This document shows positions 50,125-63,724 of a stretch of DNA of 64,000 bases, one piece after another (position 1 is the first letter of the stretch; the number at the start of each line of letters is the position of its first letter). The notes under the pieces were generated by a model. That model was given only the letters and a program-made list of their open reading frames with translations. It ran no database searches and was not told the origin of the DNA. The position numbers and the translations under genes were made by a program. This DNA is from Tulasnella sp. 424. Taxonomy: Eukaryota; Basidiomycota; Agaricomycetes; Cantharellales; Tulasnellaceae. The DNA is taken from positions 74,466 through 138,465 of the forward strand of contig WSUB01000057.1 in NCBI GenBank assembly GCA_019633425.1, given 5' to 3'.

Positions 50125-50928
50125 AGATTTCTTTTTCCCTCGGGTTTCGTTCCATTATGCGTTGTCTTGTGTGTTCCATCTTGCTTTTATTGGTCCTTCT
50201 GGGCCCTCCCCTTATTTGTGCTGTAGAATTATTATCTTCCAGTATTGATGTTTTGAACTCTAAGACAATCCGGCTGACCCGAAAGAGCGGTTCCCGCCAG
50301 GAAACGAGTTTTACGAGAACTGATTGATCAGTATTGACCTCTATTTCCCTCGCTGCTGTGGAACCGAAGTTGCTATCGCCCAACCGCCGCACGTCGGAAT
50401 TCCCTCAAAAATCTCACTTTAGGGGTAGATAATTGAAAGGCTGAAGAAATCTTAGTTGTTATGCAAGGAAAGCCCCTCTAGATTTGGCGGACCAGTCTAC
50501 CGAAAATCAAGAATGCGTGTAGATTGACCAAGGTACACAGGCGAACGCACTTTAGCCGCGCAACCTTTGATAACATTCTTGTACGCATATGCGACTATGC
50601 ACAAGTACCTTAACAAAGGCAGGAAACCTCGATTGATCGGAAGAACCGGTGAATCCGATTGCCCACCAACTCGGCATCGTCTGAGAGTTACGTTCTAACC
50701 TATGACCTCTTGGCGTCCACGATTGATGGTGGGGCTATTTTACCTTTGACCGTTGTCCCTAAAAGCTATTTCAAGGATGACCGCTTCAACTAAGCCACCC
50801 GTCAATCTCGTAACTCACAGTTCTGGTCCCAGAATCCGAAAAAAAAAAGTTATAGATAGCAGAAACAGAGCGAAGAAGTACACGGTGTAAGATGACACGG
50901 GGCCACTGGACTTGGGCGGTGGGTGGTC
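50125..50928. other. Intergenic region between convergent RUD3-like and SEC62 genes
   Basis: Both flanking genes end here, so the 804 bases contain two 3' ends. A short A-run (50838-50848) lies near the SEC62 side. No coding or RNA gene signal is seen. Confidence 0.5.
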
Positions 50929-51884
50929 TTAATCTTCGTGGTCGGAAACCTCCTCAATCGTGGCACCAGCTGGTGCCTTTTCCAAAGGAGTGCCAGCGCC
51001 GTTGCCGGCGCTGTCGGATTCGCCAATTTGCTTGCGTTTCTTCTTCTTCTCATCACCTTCAGCACTCTTCTTCTTCTTCTGCTTCTTTGGCGGTGGGATA
51101 TCCCAGTCCCAACCGGGTATGAAGGAATCAACCTAAGCAACGGGAAAGGTAAGCGCAAGGTCACGAGACTTTACTATCCCCGATCACTTACAAAGCCAAC
51201 GTCTGCAAAGAGTTTAGGGAATATCCAAATGCCAGGACTTGCGACAACGAGGGTGATGATGTAGAATATTAAGCGGAAGATGGAAATAGCGATGAAGAGA
51301 CCGATGAGACCGAAACCACCCATGCTGAGATACCACACGCCAATGCGCAGCTTCATCGGCCAAAGGGGGAACATGACGCCAGCGAGGACGATCACCACTA
51401 GTGCAACAGCACCGATGTATGTTCGCCATTGGGAGCCTTCGTAGAACCAGGCATAGTAGTAGTCGGGGGCGAACTCCTGCATTGGCACCACTTGGATTTG
51501 TTTTGGTGAGGACGACGATGAGCCAGTGGGGTTGCCGCGGTTGACACGAAGGAAGAAAGCATACTGCAGCATGCTATGCAGCAACTGCTTGGCGCTGTCG
51601 TCCTCGGGGTTGACTGGGGGAACGTTCTTCAATTTGGCATAGGCGGGCGACTGGAGTGCCTTAATTGCAGATTTGCCTGACGCAGATGGAAGAGGAATGG
51701 GTGCCCAAGTGAGCAACTCAGGGAGCTTAACTGGTTGTAGAGACTACAAGGACGACTCACCCTTGAAGTATTCCCTCCTTGAACCATTTAGGACACCCAC
51801 TCTGTTCTTGAGGCCTGCTGAGGACCCTCGCAGGAAGTTGATGACATTGCGGATCTCTGGAGGTGCTTTTAGTTGGTTTTCCAT
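50929..51884 (-). CDS. SEC62: ER translocation protein Sec62
   Basis: Sec62 works with Sec61 and Sec63 in post-translational import of proteins into the ER. Three exons (complement of 51761-51884, 51192-51676, 50929-51132) sum to 813 bases, or 270 aa, close to the yeast protein. The cytosolic N-terminal domain starts MENQLKAPPEIRNVINFLR and includes RREYFKG and the ALQSPAYAKL segment. The two membrane spans are seen (YIGAVALVVIVLAGVMFPLW and LSMGGFGLIGLFIAISIF). They are followed by the conserved SPGIWIFPKLFADVGF and a highly basic Lys-rich tail (PPPKKQKKKK...). It is divergent from condensin subunit 1. Confidence 0.94.
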
Positions 51885-52115
51885 ACTAGAATGAGAGACT
51901 GTACGTTAGGCTAGATGGTGAGGGGATTAAGGAAGCCAAGGCGCACCTGGGTAAAGTCCACGTAGGTCGTTGTAGGCAGCAGGCGAATCTTGCTGGCACA
52001 GTAGATGGAAGGCAATGTCGATCCGTGGGAAAAGGACAAACAAAGACACGCGACGGCTTCACGCTTCAGCAGTTCGATTTCAAACCACCCTCCGTGAAAC
52101 GCGCTTTGCCTTACT
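51885..52115. promoter_or_regulatory. Shared divergent promoter of SEC62 and condensin subunit 1
   Basis: The two start codons are 231 bp apart on opposite strands, so regulatory sites for both genes must overlap here. I see no convincing TATA box in either direction. Confidence 0.55.
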
Positions 52116-55100
52116 ATGGCACCCCAATTCAACCTACAAGAGGAGCTACAGCAGATAGCGAATCCTCAAGACTATATTATTACGAATGAAGTCGATGCAA
52201 CCGACGACGACGCGCTTGCAGCAGCTCTTGAACGTGCGGCACTCTCTCACCTCTCGATGAATTGCTCCTGTACTTATTCGAAAACACCCTTCAGATGCGG
52301 TCGAGGCCACAGCAGTCACACCGGAAAATATCCTTGAATCCGAAGTCCTTGACGAATATCGCAGCTTGCTTAAGTACGCGTTTTAGTTGGATCGGACCAT
52401 CCTTGTTCAGGCGCTCACAGTCGGGAAACAGGCACTCGCAATCATTGAGGGGCTCTCAAATGTCAAAATTACTAGACTCTATAACATCTGGCACGTCTCT
52501 CGACGATTGGATTTGTATGGTTTAGTTCTAAGTCGTTCCTTTCACTAGGTCTCCAAGCCGAGATCGACGCAGCGCAACGGGATATCGACGCAGACGACCA
52601 TGATTCCTTCCCGACACATCGCCAAATTCTAGACGTTTATGCCTTCCTTATTCACTGGTTTGCAATGACTGCAGACAAAGCTGGTTCCAAGTCCAGCGAG
52701 GACGTTGTGGTCGCTTCAAAACCTAAGGTTTGTCGGCAATCGAACATACCATACCCCCGTTATTGACCGGATACAATATATAGAGGGGGAAAGGGACCGC
52801 TAAAACTTCCCGGAAGGCGTCGGCCAATCATGACGGTGAAACCTTTACATGGACAGAACAAATCGTCCCGACACTGGCTCTAATCAGCAAGCTCCTGCGA
52901 ATCAAGAGTCACAGAATCTGGCTCAGCACAGCTGAACGAGATACTTTTATAAAGTAAGTCATAGTGCTCATTGCGAACTAATCCCATCTTAATGGCTTTG
53001 GATCGGCAGTTGCGTCACCCAGCCTGTGTACCATGTTATGGAGAATGAAACTCTAATGAAGTCAGAAAGCATACGAAATGAAGCCTACAAGCTCATTTGC
53101 CTCGCTGTGAAGAACCACGGCCATGCATTCGGTATTCTGCGTCAAATACGTTCTACCTCCGGCTCTTAGCTGACCGCGATTCGCTCCGAAGGTGCCCAAA
53201 CCTCAATGATCCAGTGCCTTCAGTATTTCGAACATCTGGCTGAGCCTATCGCCGAGATTTTGACACTTCTTAAAGACCAATTTGATCACACACAGTTGGC
53301 AGAAGGAATCTTGCGGTGCGTCCGATGGCTGAGCAATTGAAAGATCAATACTAAAACAACCCTCGCAGTGAGATCTCTGGTAAAACGTTCAATGCGCAGG
53401 ATACGAAGAGCCCAAGATCTTTCTCCAGATTCCTCATCCGCCTTACCGATCTCAGCCCTCTACTCGTTCGCAAGCAACTAAGCTTGTTGCTAGCCCACAT
53501 CGACAGCGAGGTACGTTCACCTCCGCTCCGAAGCTTATAGGCACCTAAGCTATATTCCGATTCCCAGTCATACCCAATGAGGATGGCTATAATTGAAATA
53601 GTGGGTGCTTTGATCAAGGACATTGCCATGGAAGAAGAAACGCAGGTGGATGCCCAGAAGAAAGAGAACCGAATCAACGCCCTATTTGACCTTCTATTCG
53701 AGCGGACTTTGGATCTCAACTCTTACGTCCGCGCCAAGGTCTTGAACACCTTTAGTCGGCTGTGCGAGTGAGTTCATGCGTCCCTAAGAACTCAATCCTT
53801 GTGATTGTTGACGTTCTGCGATGATTAGCCTCCCAGTCAAGTTTCCTAAGCAACGTCAGGACATAACGAAACATGTCGTCGCCATGCTACAGGACAAGTC
53901 ATCCTCTGTCCGACGTTACGCCATTGCCTTGCTCACGAAACTTATCCTAACTCATCCCTTTGGTCTTTTGCACGGTGGACCTCTCAACTTGACTGAGTGG
54001 GAGGGCCGGTACGACACTGTGGTGAAGGAGCTCAAGGAGATGGAGAAGAATCTTGGGATGGGAGTAACCCCAGACCCTGAGGGAACACAGGCTGAGGAGG
54101 GTGAAACCGAAAAGAAAGAGGGAGAGGATACGGAAGAGCAAAGTGATGATGAAGAGGCAGACGGCGACGACGACGACGACGCTGACGCAGCTGAAGTGGC
54201 GGAGGCTATGGAAGAAGATGAGGAAGAAGAACCTGTCGAGAAAGCTCCAAAGAAAGAGAAGGCAGCAAAGAAGGCGCGGCAGTCATTGCCTGTCGACCTG
54301 GCTAACGTAACCGACGAACATGCGCTACGGGCGTTCGATGCCGAGAAACACGTTAAACTCAAGCTCATCAAGAAATACGTCGCGGATGCGTTGGCTTTTA
54401 TCCGACAAGTTGAAGGAGCATCTGATACCCTCAGCCAGCTACTCGTGTCGACTAGTAAGGCGGAGGTGCTAGAGAGTATGGAGTTCTTCAAGACGGCTCA
54501 CGAATATGAGATGGAATGTGCTGAGGTGAGGCACCTGTCGCCTGCCCGGCGTCGCATATCCAGCAGATCTGACCGAATACGTCACATTCAGGTCGGTATC
54601 ACGAAGATGATTCACCTAATTTGGACCAAGGACAATTCTGCCACAAGCGCCGAGGACGGTAAGGAATTGAAGGGCATTAGGTCGAAACTGGTCGAGGTCT
54701 ATCGACTCTTGTACTTTGATCCCTTACCGGATCTGGAGCCAAAGCAACAGGTCAACCGGATCGCCAAAAACATGATCGAGTAAGTAAACTCATGTTCCAC
54801 TTTCGGTCCTTTCACGCTGAAAGCGTTTACTAGGCGGACCTATGGCGCGACCCTAGCAGAGCTTACCTCTTTGGAAGAACTCATGCGGTCACTAATGGCG
54901 GACGGGCAAATCCACCAAGACGTGATCAACAAGTTGTGGCACGTCTATAGTGAGTTTCTCGTATCAAGTTCTTGGGATGCAGTTTGCTTAGTCCCACGTT
55001 TGAAGGCGTTGAGCGAGAGATTCCTCGATGCCAGCGGCGAGGCGCAATCATTATTCTTGGTATGATTGCCCTTGCCAAACCTGAAGTTGTCTCCGAGAGA

Positions 55101-57332
55101 CTGGAGACTTTGCTTAAGGTTGGGTTGGGTCGTTTCGGCAAGGTACGAGTTTACTGAGGAGCAGCGAAGTGAATCCATCAACTCATGAATTGGTCTATTA
55201 GGCCGATCTCGTACTTGCACGGTACACGTGCATTGCTCTTCAGCGCCTCGGCGGCAGTACAAAGAAGGTTAAGGGCTCGCTCACGGACAAATCGATTCGT
55301 TTCCCAATGGAACATCCCCTGTTCCGTAAACTGCAAGATGCTATCGAGCATCCGTCTCACTCCATGGATTGGTATTTAACCGCCTCCTCTGCATTTCCTC
55401 TAAAATATCTGACCTCGCTCCTCAGGTTTGGTATGGCTGAGCAAGCCGTCAATACGATATACCTTCTTGGCGAACAACCTGATTCTCTGTGCACGACCCT
55501 CCTACGCGACTTCACCTTACGGGCCTTTAATCCCAAACCCAAGGCTACAACTCAAGATGCAACAGGTGGCAGCCAGGCCATGGATGAAGATAGAGAAGAA
55601 CCTGAAGCCAAAGCCGATCCGCCCACGCCACCTTCGCCGAGCAAAACGGAAGCCACAGAGCAGCCAGGCGAACAGAGTGATCTAGGAGATTCATTCCACC
55701 TTAGTCAACTACTATTCCTCGTCGGGCATGTGGCTATTAAACACATCGTTCATTTGGAACTGGTAGAAAGGGACCTTAAACGACGGAAGGACGAGGGTGC
55801 CAAAGGTTTGTCGACCAATCTGGAGTGTGCTGTTCATGGCTGAGCAAGCATTTAGAAAAGCAAGCCAAGAACGCCGGGAAGGCCCACGTCGAGGAGCTGG
55901 ATCAGATTGTTGGTAATGCCGAAGATGATATCGGTGACCATATAGCAGACGTCAGGGAGCGCGAGATGCTGTATGGCCCCAACTCAATTTTGGCGACGTT
56001 TGGACCCATGATCGTTCACATCTGTGGCACACCCAAACGCTATAAGGCGAGCCGACTTGGTATAACATCCCACTTCCCTTCCAAACCTGACTCCGTTGTG
56101 TTTAGGATCCGACCCTCCGCAATGCTGCGACATTGGCACTCAGTAAGCTTATGTGTGTGAGCTCCCGGTTCTGCGAGGAGAATCTCCTCCTGCTCTTCAA
56201 GATTGTCGAGACCTCCAAGGACGCCAACATTCGCGGAAACATTGTGATTGCCCTTGGAGATATCGCCGTCTGTTTCAATAACATGATCGACGAGAACAGC
56301 GATAACTTGTACAGAGGGTTGACTGACAAGGACCTCAACGTCAAGAAAAATACTCTTATGGTGCTCACGCATCTAATTTTGAATGGAATGATCAAGGTTA
56401 AAGGCCAACTTGGAGAGATGGCAAAGTGTTTGGAAGACGAGGATACCCGGATCGTCGACCTTGCGAAGCTTTTCTTCACCGAACTATCCACCAAAGACAA
56501 CGCCATTTACAACAATCTTCCGGACGGTACGTGCTTAATAGATGTCTCCAGTTGATTGATTGAAATTAACCCCGTTTTGGTTGTCTAGTCATCAGTCACT
56601 TGTCGGTGGGGGAACACGCTGTCGACGAGGAAACGTTCCAGAGCACAATGAAGTATATATTCAACTTTATCGAAAAGGTGCGATCGCTTTATGCTAGGCG
56701 TATACGATACCAGAAATAGAAGCTGACGGCCCGAACGTTGCAGGAGAAACAAGCCGAGAGTATTGTCGAGAAGCTTTGCCAGCGGTTCCGTCTTACAGAG
56801 GAACCTCGACAGTGGCAGGATATTGCCTTTTGCTTGTCTCTTTTGCCTTTTAAATCGGAGAGATCCATGAAAAAACTCATCGAAGGCTTGCCGTTCTATC
56901 AAGACAAGCTTCACAACGAGGTTGTCTTCACAAGGTTTAGCGAAATCCTCGCCAAGGTGCGTGATTGAGGAGAGGTGACGAAGAACCCTATCTGACATGC
57001 GATCGTCTTGTAGGCTCGTTCCAACAAGTCGAGCAATAAGCCAGATTCGGAACTCAAGGAGTTCGAAACGGTGCGTATCTCCAAATTACCTCTTTATCAC
57101 CTCAACTAACGCCAATTCCCCCCAGATTCTCCAAGAACATCGGGAGAAGGGTGAAGAGGACCAAGCTCTTGAAAAGACGATGAAAAAGAAGGCAGACCAG
57201 GCGAAAAAGCGGGCCACGCGAAGAGGCGGTGAGTCCCAAGAGTGACTACTAATCGATGAGTGCTAAGTGACCTTTGCATCTCCAGCTACCCGTCGGCAAC
57301 GAGCCACAACACCCGATGATGCTGAAGATTAA
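52116..57332 (+). CDS. Condensin complex subunit 1 (CAP-D2/Ycs4/Cnd1)
   Basis: This HEAT-repeat subunit binds the kleisin and DNA and is needed for mitotic chromosome condensation. The gene has many short introns and encodes about 1,350-1,400 residues by eye. HEAT-type helices appear throughout, for example SYPMRMAIIEIVGALIKDIA, SYVRAKVLNTFSRLC and the signature KSSSVRRYAIALLTKLI. A long acidic insert follows (EEGETEKKEGEDTEEQSDDEE ... DDDDDADAAE, about 54090-54240). The C-terminal condensin domain shows LRNAATLALSKLMCVS, NIRGNIVIALGDIAV, NLYRGLTDKDLNVKKNTLMV and KGQLGEMAKCLED. The end is basic, followed by DDAED. The ATG at 52116 gives MAPQFNLQEELQQI and faces SEC62. Confidence 0.93.
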
Positions 57333-57958
57333 TCCTTCACCCCTTGGTTGCGTGATTTCCTTTATCGGATCTGTTGACGACGTTTGCCATAACTTATTCC
57401 GTACCTGTCTCGTTATACCTCTCCAAATGTACTGTTGTTTCGTCGATTGTAATGGCATCTGTATCACAGGACACCCGGGCAAAGGTACTCAAACCAATGA
57501 TAAAGTGTAACGAAGCACTAGATAGATACAGCGCGTAGAAAGAAGAAAACGAGAGTGAGATGTTTGGGGATAAAATGTAGTAGCACAAAACCGAAATGCT
57601 GAGAAGAGGCTGGTCTACCACTGGCAAGGTTGCATGATAATGCATGGAAGAGTTCAGCGGAAAGCGGTGATGTCGAACGCCATGCAAGACAGGGAATAGC
57701 ATAAAAAGAGAGAAAGAGAGAGTGCGTGAAAGGAGCGACTGCGAGTCCAGGATCTCGGTACCAATAATGACGGAAAGGAAAGGAAACGGAAACAAAGGCC
57801 AAAAAAGGAGTGTGGGTGCAGCATCAAAACGAAAGATGCGCTAAATAAGAAAGAAGAACGCGCCTCGGCGCTTTGAACATCTTGCGATGAAAGACCAAAG
57901 GTCTTGAGAAAGCGAAGCTAAATCGCTTCAATCGGTGGTGGTGGAGCAGGAGGGGCGA
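57333..57958. other. Intergenic region between convergent condensin and MSS4 genes
   Basis: The region carries both 3' UTRs. A purine-rich stretch (about 57530-57790) gives long but motif-free minus-strand frames. Just beyond the MSS4 stop, a different frame reads [13 protein letters not shown] and a stop (57915-57956 on the complement). It could be a missed C-terminal extension. Confidence 0.45.
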
Positions 57959-60580
57959 CTATTCGACTTTTTCCCTCGTTATTTCTGGAGGTTTCTCACA
58001 GAACTTTTCTCCGCCTTCGCCACCACGCATTACTGCCTGCATAAATGCAAAGAAGCGGTTACCATATTCTTGGGCTGGAACGGGACTGATTTTGTGCTAG
58101 ATAAATCACAAACAATCCGTTTTGTGAGCAAAAAACTCCACACCTCCCCTTAACGACGCGCAAAAGATGTCACTCACCCGATCGTTCGAGAAGCCCTTCC
58201 AGATATTCTCCATCCTCTTCTTTGCGGTCCAAAGCGTACATATATCAATTATGCCGAAATAGTAAATGGTATCCATAGGTTGATTAGACTCGTCGGTGGC
58301 TCTGTAGCCGCCTTCGTCTTGATAGAAAATGAATTGCTTGTTGTCTTCGGGATCTTGTTCAGGTAGGTGGGCCGCTGGGTGGCTTCCAATAGCTTTAGGG
58401 TCGGATTGACGCATGGCTTTCCGCATGGCGATGGCTTCGGAGCGGCTCTTCATCTGAGAAGCTGTGGGGTTGCGCGGAGGGACGGTCGGCTGTGGTGCAA
58501 ACCCGGTGTGGTGTGGCTGAGTTAGAGCTGAGGAACGGATGTGAGTTTAAAGGCAGAAGTGACGCACCGAGAAGACCTTCAACGTGTTCCGCCGCAGGTT
58601 GTCCCTATTGCCTCGTTGCATATTATGTATGCCGATCAACAAACTATAATCCATCACGTTGATCTCCTTCAACAGCTCAGTGTCCCTCCGAATCTGCTCC
58701 GTCAACAAGGCTCGTTTCTCCGGGCCCAATTCGAGAGTCCGCCCGCGATGTATCCAATTCAAGTCCTTCAACACCGCTCGAGGGTTGACCGCAGCCCTCT
58801 CTTCTGGGTACTCTCTTCCGACCGTACTTCCCTTGAGGTCGTACGTCTCGTGAATATCACGATGCGGTGGGAAGAGATTGTTCATGACGACGAAGTGGAT
58901 CTTCCTGCCATGGGGCATCTTGACACGATGAAGACCGTAGAACCTTGACAACAGCGAATGCGGGTTGGCTTTCATGTGGGCATGGTACTGCTTCAACACC
59001 TTGCGAAGGAACTTGTGCTCGCCGTGATGGAGGGTCTTGATGATGAACCGGTAGTCCCGAGAGAAATAGAAGAACGAGCCGGATTTGCCGGGCGACCCCA
59101 ATTCCGAGAGGATGTATTTGCCGGTGAGCGAGACGAGGTAATCTGAAGGGTCGAGGTGGAATTCGTCTTCTCGAAGCTCGCGGAAAACGTTTGGTGCGTA
59201 ATCCTTGAACTTGAAGTCGTATTTCACGGAAGGGGTCAACTCGTTCCCCGCAATGTCGAAAACGTATTTATGACTTGAAGTGAAATCAGCGTCTTCGAGT
59301 GGGCGCTTGATCTTGGCACCCCATCGGGACACCTGGTAAGGTAGCAGAGATCAGCCTTGTGCCATTTCCAGCACATCAGAACTCATGCGACCTACCGCGA
59401 CTCGAATGCCTGTCAACATATTATACATCAAGACATAGTTGACATGTCCCTCCTCTATCATCTTGCCCACAACAGGCTGATCCTCGTCGATCGACGTCGC
59501 CTTGCCTCTCTTGGCAGGGGGTGCCGTCATCGCCGCTTCGGCCTCTTGCTGAGCTTTAGCCCGTCGCTCGGCACGAATTTGCTCGGCCTCCTTCAAGATC
59601 TCAGAATCGAGCTCTCCGGGAATACCATCATCCGTTGCTCCTGCTCCGTACGCAGGGTAGGCATAGCCAGGAACACCTGCTGAGAGCTGGACGGACATGT
59701 GGGATTGGGTGCTCTGGAGGTTTCGAGACGGTCGGTTGGCCGTGGATCCAGTCGTATTTCTGCGAGTTGGTCGAGGGCCGCTCAGTGGGGTAGGAGGTTG
59801 CAGTAATGTGTTATCCGCAGCCAATGCGACGGTGGGGATCTTGGTGACTGGCGGGAAAGTCACTGTTTGCCCTTCATTTGAAATTCGGACTTGGCGCGGA
59901 GTGAATGAAGACGGACCAGGCTCGTTGCTGTCGGAATGGGCACTGGATGAGGAATCTAGGAGAGGCGATATGGGCGCTACGGGTAATGAACCCGAGCGGT
60001 TGGCCTGTAATCGTGGCGCGCCGTTATTTGCACCCGTCCCGGAACCCGCTGGTAACGGTATTTCATCCATGGCTCTAAGTATCCTATGTTGCTCATCCGA
60101 TGTGAGGGCAGCTGGGGTCTCGACATAGACCGGAACACGCTTCTTTGGTGTCACGTTGATGTCAAAGGTTTTGTCGTCGACTGGACTGGCGGACGGCGGC
60201 GGTGATGGAGGAGTGTATATCGGTTGAGGAAGTAGGTCTAGCCGAGGCAGAGCTGATCCATGAGCTAGGAGCCTTGCACCTGGTGGACTGGTATCCCTCT
60301 CCTTGCCCTTTCCTAGGGGGATTGGCGATGTGGCAACGACGGTAACTGCGGGCGTAGGTAGGCCTCCCCCGGCTGAATTATCTCGCATCTGCGGTCTACG
60401 AGCATCTGCTACGTTTAGGGTATTTTGAGATGCTAGACTTGAAGAAGAGCCGGAAGTGGAAGAAGCGAGCGGAGCTGTCTGAAAGCTGGTGAGACTTGTT
60501 CGGCGCGAGTTTGAGGTTTTTGCTACTGTTGGAGAGGAAGCCGTTGGGGAATATAATGGGTTTGCGACGGCTGCTGCCAT
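57959..60580 (-). CDS. MSS4: Phosphatidylinositol-4-phosphate 5-kinase
   Basis: The enzyme makes PI(4,5)P2 at the plasma membrane and controls actin and endocytosis. Four exons (complement of 59396-60580, 58568-59332, 58178-58516, 57959-58096) sum to 2427 bases, or 808 aa, near yeast Mss4 (779). The first half is disordered and Ser/Pro-rich. The kinase domain starts near residue 375 ([20 protein letters not shown]). Seen are the glycine-rich loop [41 protein letters not shown] and the catalytic [10 protein letters not shown]. The metal-binding [21 protein letters not shown] follows, and the end is [16 protein letters not shown]. The kinase insert before the last block is about 70 residues. 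Confidence 0.94.
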
Positions 60581-63500
60581 CTCCTTCTATTAAAAATTTA
60601 AGAGCGTCGAAGAGAGTCGAGAGTGCGTTGACAGCGAAGGGACAAGGGAGAGTGGGTGATGATGGGAGAGGTGGGTTTGGTCTAACATAGAATGACGACC
60701 GGCGGCCTTGTTCTCATGCCCCGGCACTGCAGGCACAGCTCTTAGCTTCTACTCGTGCCGCCGCCCTCCGACTCTCGCCTTGACGACTCTCCGTCCCCAG
60801 CCCTCCAAATCAGATGAAAGTCTCGATAAATGTGGCCATAGGCAGTAGCACACGCGCGCATATAGAATTTATTTTATAAAAGGGATGGATGCAGTGAACC
60901 GAGTGACTCCCATTTTCGCGTTCAAGTTTGACGCCACTTCTCAAAGAGAGTGATCAATACAAACTCGACGCGTAAGCTTGAAAAAGTCGTGCCGTCAACT
61001 ATCTCAGGTGTAGGGTAGATCCGAATGGAGTAGTTGGAATACCCCAGTGTGCTCGGTCAGCTTCAACGCGCCTCAACTATTGTCCCGCCTGGGCACCCTT
61101 GTTTGAACGTTCCATAGCTAAAGGATGGTCGGTGTGAGTTTTTTAATGCAGTAAGATGAAGACGGAGAAGCGACTGACGATTATACTGCAACAACTTTTC
61201 GATCAAGTCGACGTGCGTCAAAACCATCCGGCGGCAGCAATACCGCTTTAGTCCACATGCATCAAGGGCCTCCCTGGAACAAGGGCAAATCAAGCTCTCA
61301 GTCGTGCCGAACCTATGCTCCAAGTAACGCAGGAAGCGTACCCTTCACTGTAATCCGTAGTATCGTCCGCCAACAACCTCATGTACTTCTCCCATTTGTC
61401 CCCGACAACCTTGCCACAAGAAAAGCAACGAATTGGAATGATCTGAAAAAAAAACACCAAGGGCTACAGCTCATTTTTGCTTATGTTAAAATGAGCCGGT
61501 CCATACCATGGTTGACTGTTGAGCTTTTCTATTTCTGCTGCCCAAACGTGTGGTGGAGGAAAAAGCTGGAAAGCGGAACACACATTGACAAACATCTCAC
61601 GACAATTGCCAACGCCTCCGGCTAATAGTATTTCGCTTGGTTATCTCTTTTTCGCTGCCGCACCATCTGTGAAAATTCCCCAATAACTTTCGCGTAAGTC
61701 ATGAAATTCGCCGCTTGTACTCCAGAAAACGGCAAAACCCGGTGGTCTTTGGTGACGGCATACTTGCCCACAATGGATAATGGCTTAACATCTCCGCACC
61801 CGCAAATCATCCCCAAAAAGGTCATATACGCCACACATATGAGCCCCTTGACAAGATAGCGAGAAGCTTTAATCCGAGGGCTGCGAGCTGTGTCAAGTCT
61901 GCTGGGCTTGCTTCCGATGATTCTTCCCTGGCTTCTTTCGAAAGCACGTCCCTTTCAACGAAAGAATCCGCAACGGGTCGAGCAGAGTTATTCTTTGACT
62001 CATACCAACTGCTTTTACTGGGCTCCTTTTCGTTGGGGTCATCTCGTCCCAGGGACCTAGTTGACCCGGGCGGCTACTTGGTTCATGATACTCGTCATTT
62101 CCTAGCGTCGGCTTGGTTCGACGGAAATCCGCTGCAAGATAGACCCAACTGGCCAGTATATTATATTAGCGCCATGGAGCCCCGTGTTGCCGAATTCCAA
62201 GCTGAATTGAAACTAGCGTTGGGTCGCCGCGCAGACTGCTCCCGAACAAGCAGGACTGGCACTCTCCGACGCCGAGCCTCCCGCGTGGGTCTCTTCGGGG
62301 GCTTGCATTTCACCCTACGAGAAGGCCGCTGCAAGGCCACTTGCTGTCGCTTTGTGACTAAAAACATGATGCTCCCTTATTATCGCTTGTCAGAAAAAAA
62401 CTCAAAGTTGTAGCTGTCAGCGTAGTTCTTCCCCAGTATCTTCCTTACTATCTAGGCGACGCTGTCATGAGAATACCTGTAAAGAAAAATCTAAAGAACG
62501 TCGTATCTCTTTTTGTCTTTTCTGCTTTGTGCCAGAGGATGGCAGTACCGAAGAGGCCTCGTGACGAAATTGTATTCTAGGCCCTGCAGGTGAATGCTTA
62601 CCCTTGAAGCTCGGTGTCCCTGCCCGGAGCCGCAACAGACCCGTCTTGGCGTAACCGATAACAGCTAAGCTAAATTCGTCACTCCCTCGGGCGACGCGCG
62701 ACGGCCGACCCCTTTGAAGCTGCTGTTTCATCACCCAGGTCTCATCCCGCGTTTGCGAAGCGTCGAGGCGGTCCGAGACATCGACCGAGGCATGATGGAT
62801 GGGTCAAGTAGCCTCTGCAACGACTCTACTTGTTTCGGGAGCCTTTGTTTTGCCGCTGCCGCAGCCGATGTAATGCATTAGCCGTCGGCGAACCCCGAGG
62901 ACATTATAATATGGCATACTTTCGGCGCTGAAGAATACCTTGCAGCGGCATTCGTCCTAGGTTTCGACGTAAGCCTGATAAGAAGGGCGATTTCCATGCT
63001 GGGCGCGCAAAAGAATCCAAGGATTTTAGACGTTCTTCGTGTATTCTCGGCATACCAACCTCCGTTCTCTGAGACATCTCACGCAAACCAGCCAGCCAAG
63101 AACAAGTGCGGCCGAAACACTTTCTTTTTTCAGTCGTCGACAAGGCGTTCTTGACTCATCACTACTCGCGGGCATTGCAGTCTTGAAAAACGTCTTTGCG
63201 GGGAAAGGCATGCAGTTTTAACTCGTCTGGTCGGCCCGTGGCTTGGCCCGCACCACGCTAGCGTCCGGAGAAACGCGCTGTCCGGTGTGGACGGAGCCAG
63301 AGATGAGCGTTCTGAGCTGTTTTGACTGAGATTCGGACCTGGTTTGCTCAGTGCACTCAGCATCGGGTGAATAGATGTACTCGCCGCTTCCGCACTCCAG
63401 GCACTCCCCAGCACGACGCGACAACCAGGGTGAATCTATGCCTTATCCATCTATGCCTGACGCTTCTTCCCCTCTGCCCATCGATGTTGACTGCTCTGCG

Positions 63501-63724
63501 GCGGCGGATGAGCCAATTTTAGGTTCCCTGTAATGTGGCTGTGGAAGTAGACCCCGGACCGCAATTCGGTGTCCTGAGAGAACACGGGGGCGTGATGACC
63601 GCTGATGGCTTACGTATAGCGGCGGCTTGGCCCCTCACGACACCTAAATACTCCCTCCCTCCCCCGCCAACAAATCCTCGACGTTCCTCTCATTTCTTTC
63701 CCCTGGTTCTTCTCTTCTCTTGCC
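60581..63724. other. Gene-free region of about 3.1 kb
   Basis: It contains the MSS4 promoter on the left and the promoter of the gene at 63725 on the right. The right end has a pyrimidine-rich leader (about 63650-63722). Frames of up to 126 codons (such as 62033-62413 plus, which lacks an ATG) show no motif. A long upstream region often marks a developmentally regulated gene in fungi, but that is inference. Confidence 0.45.
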
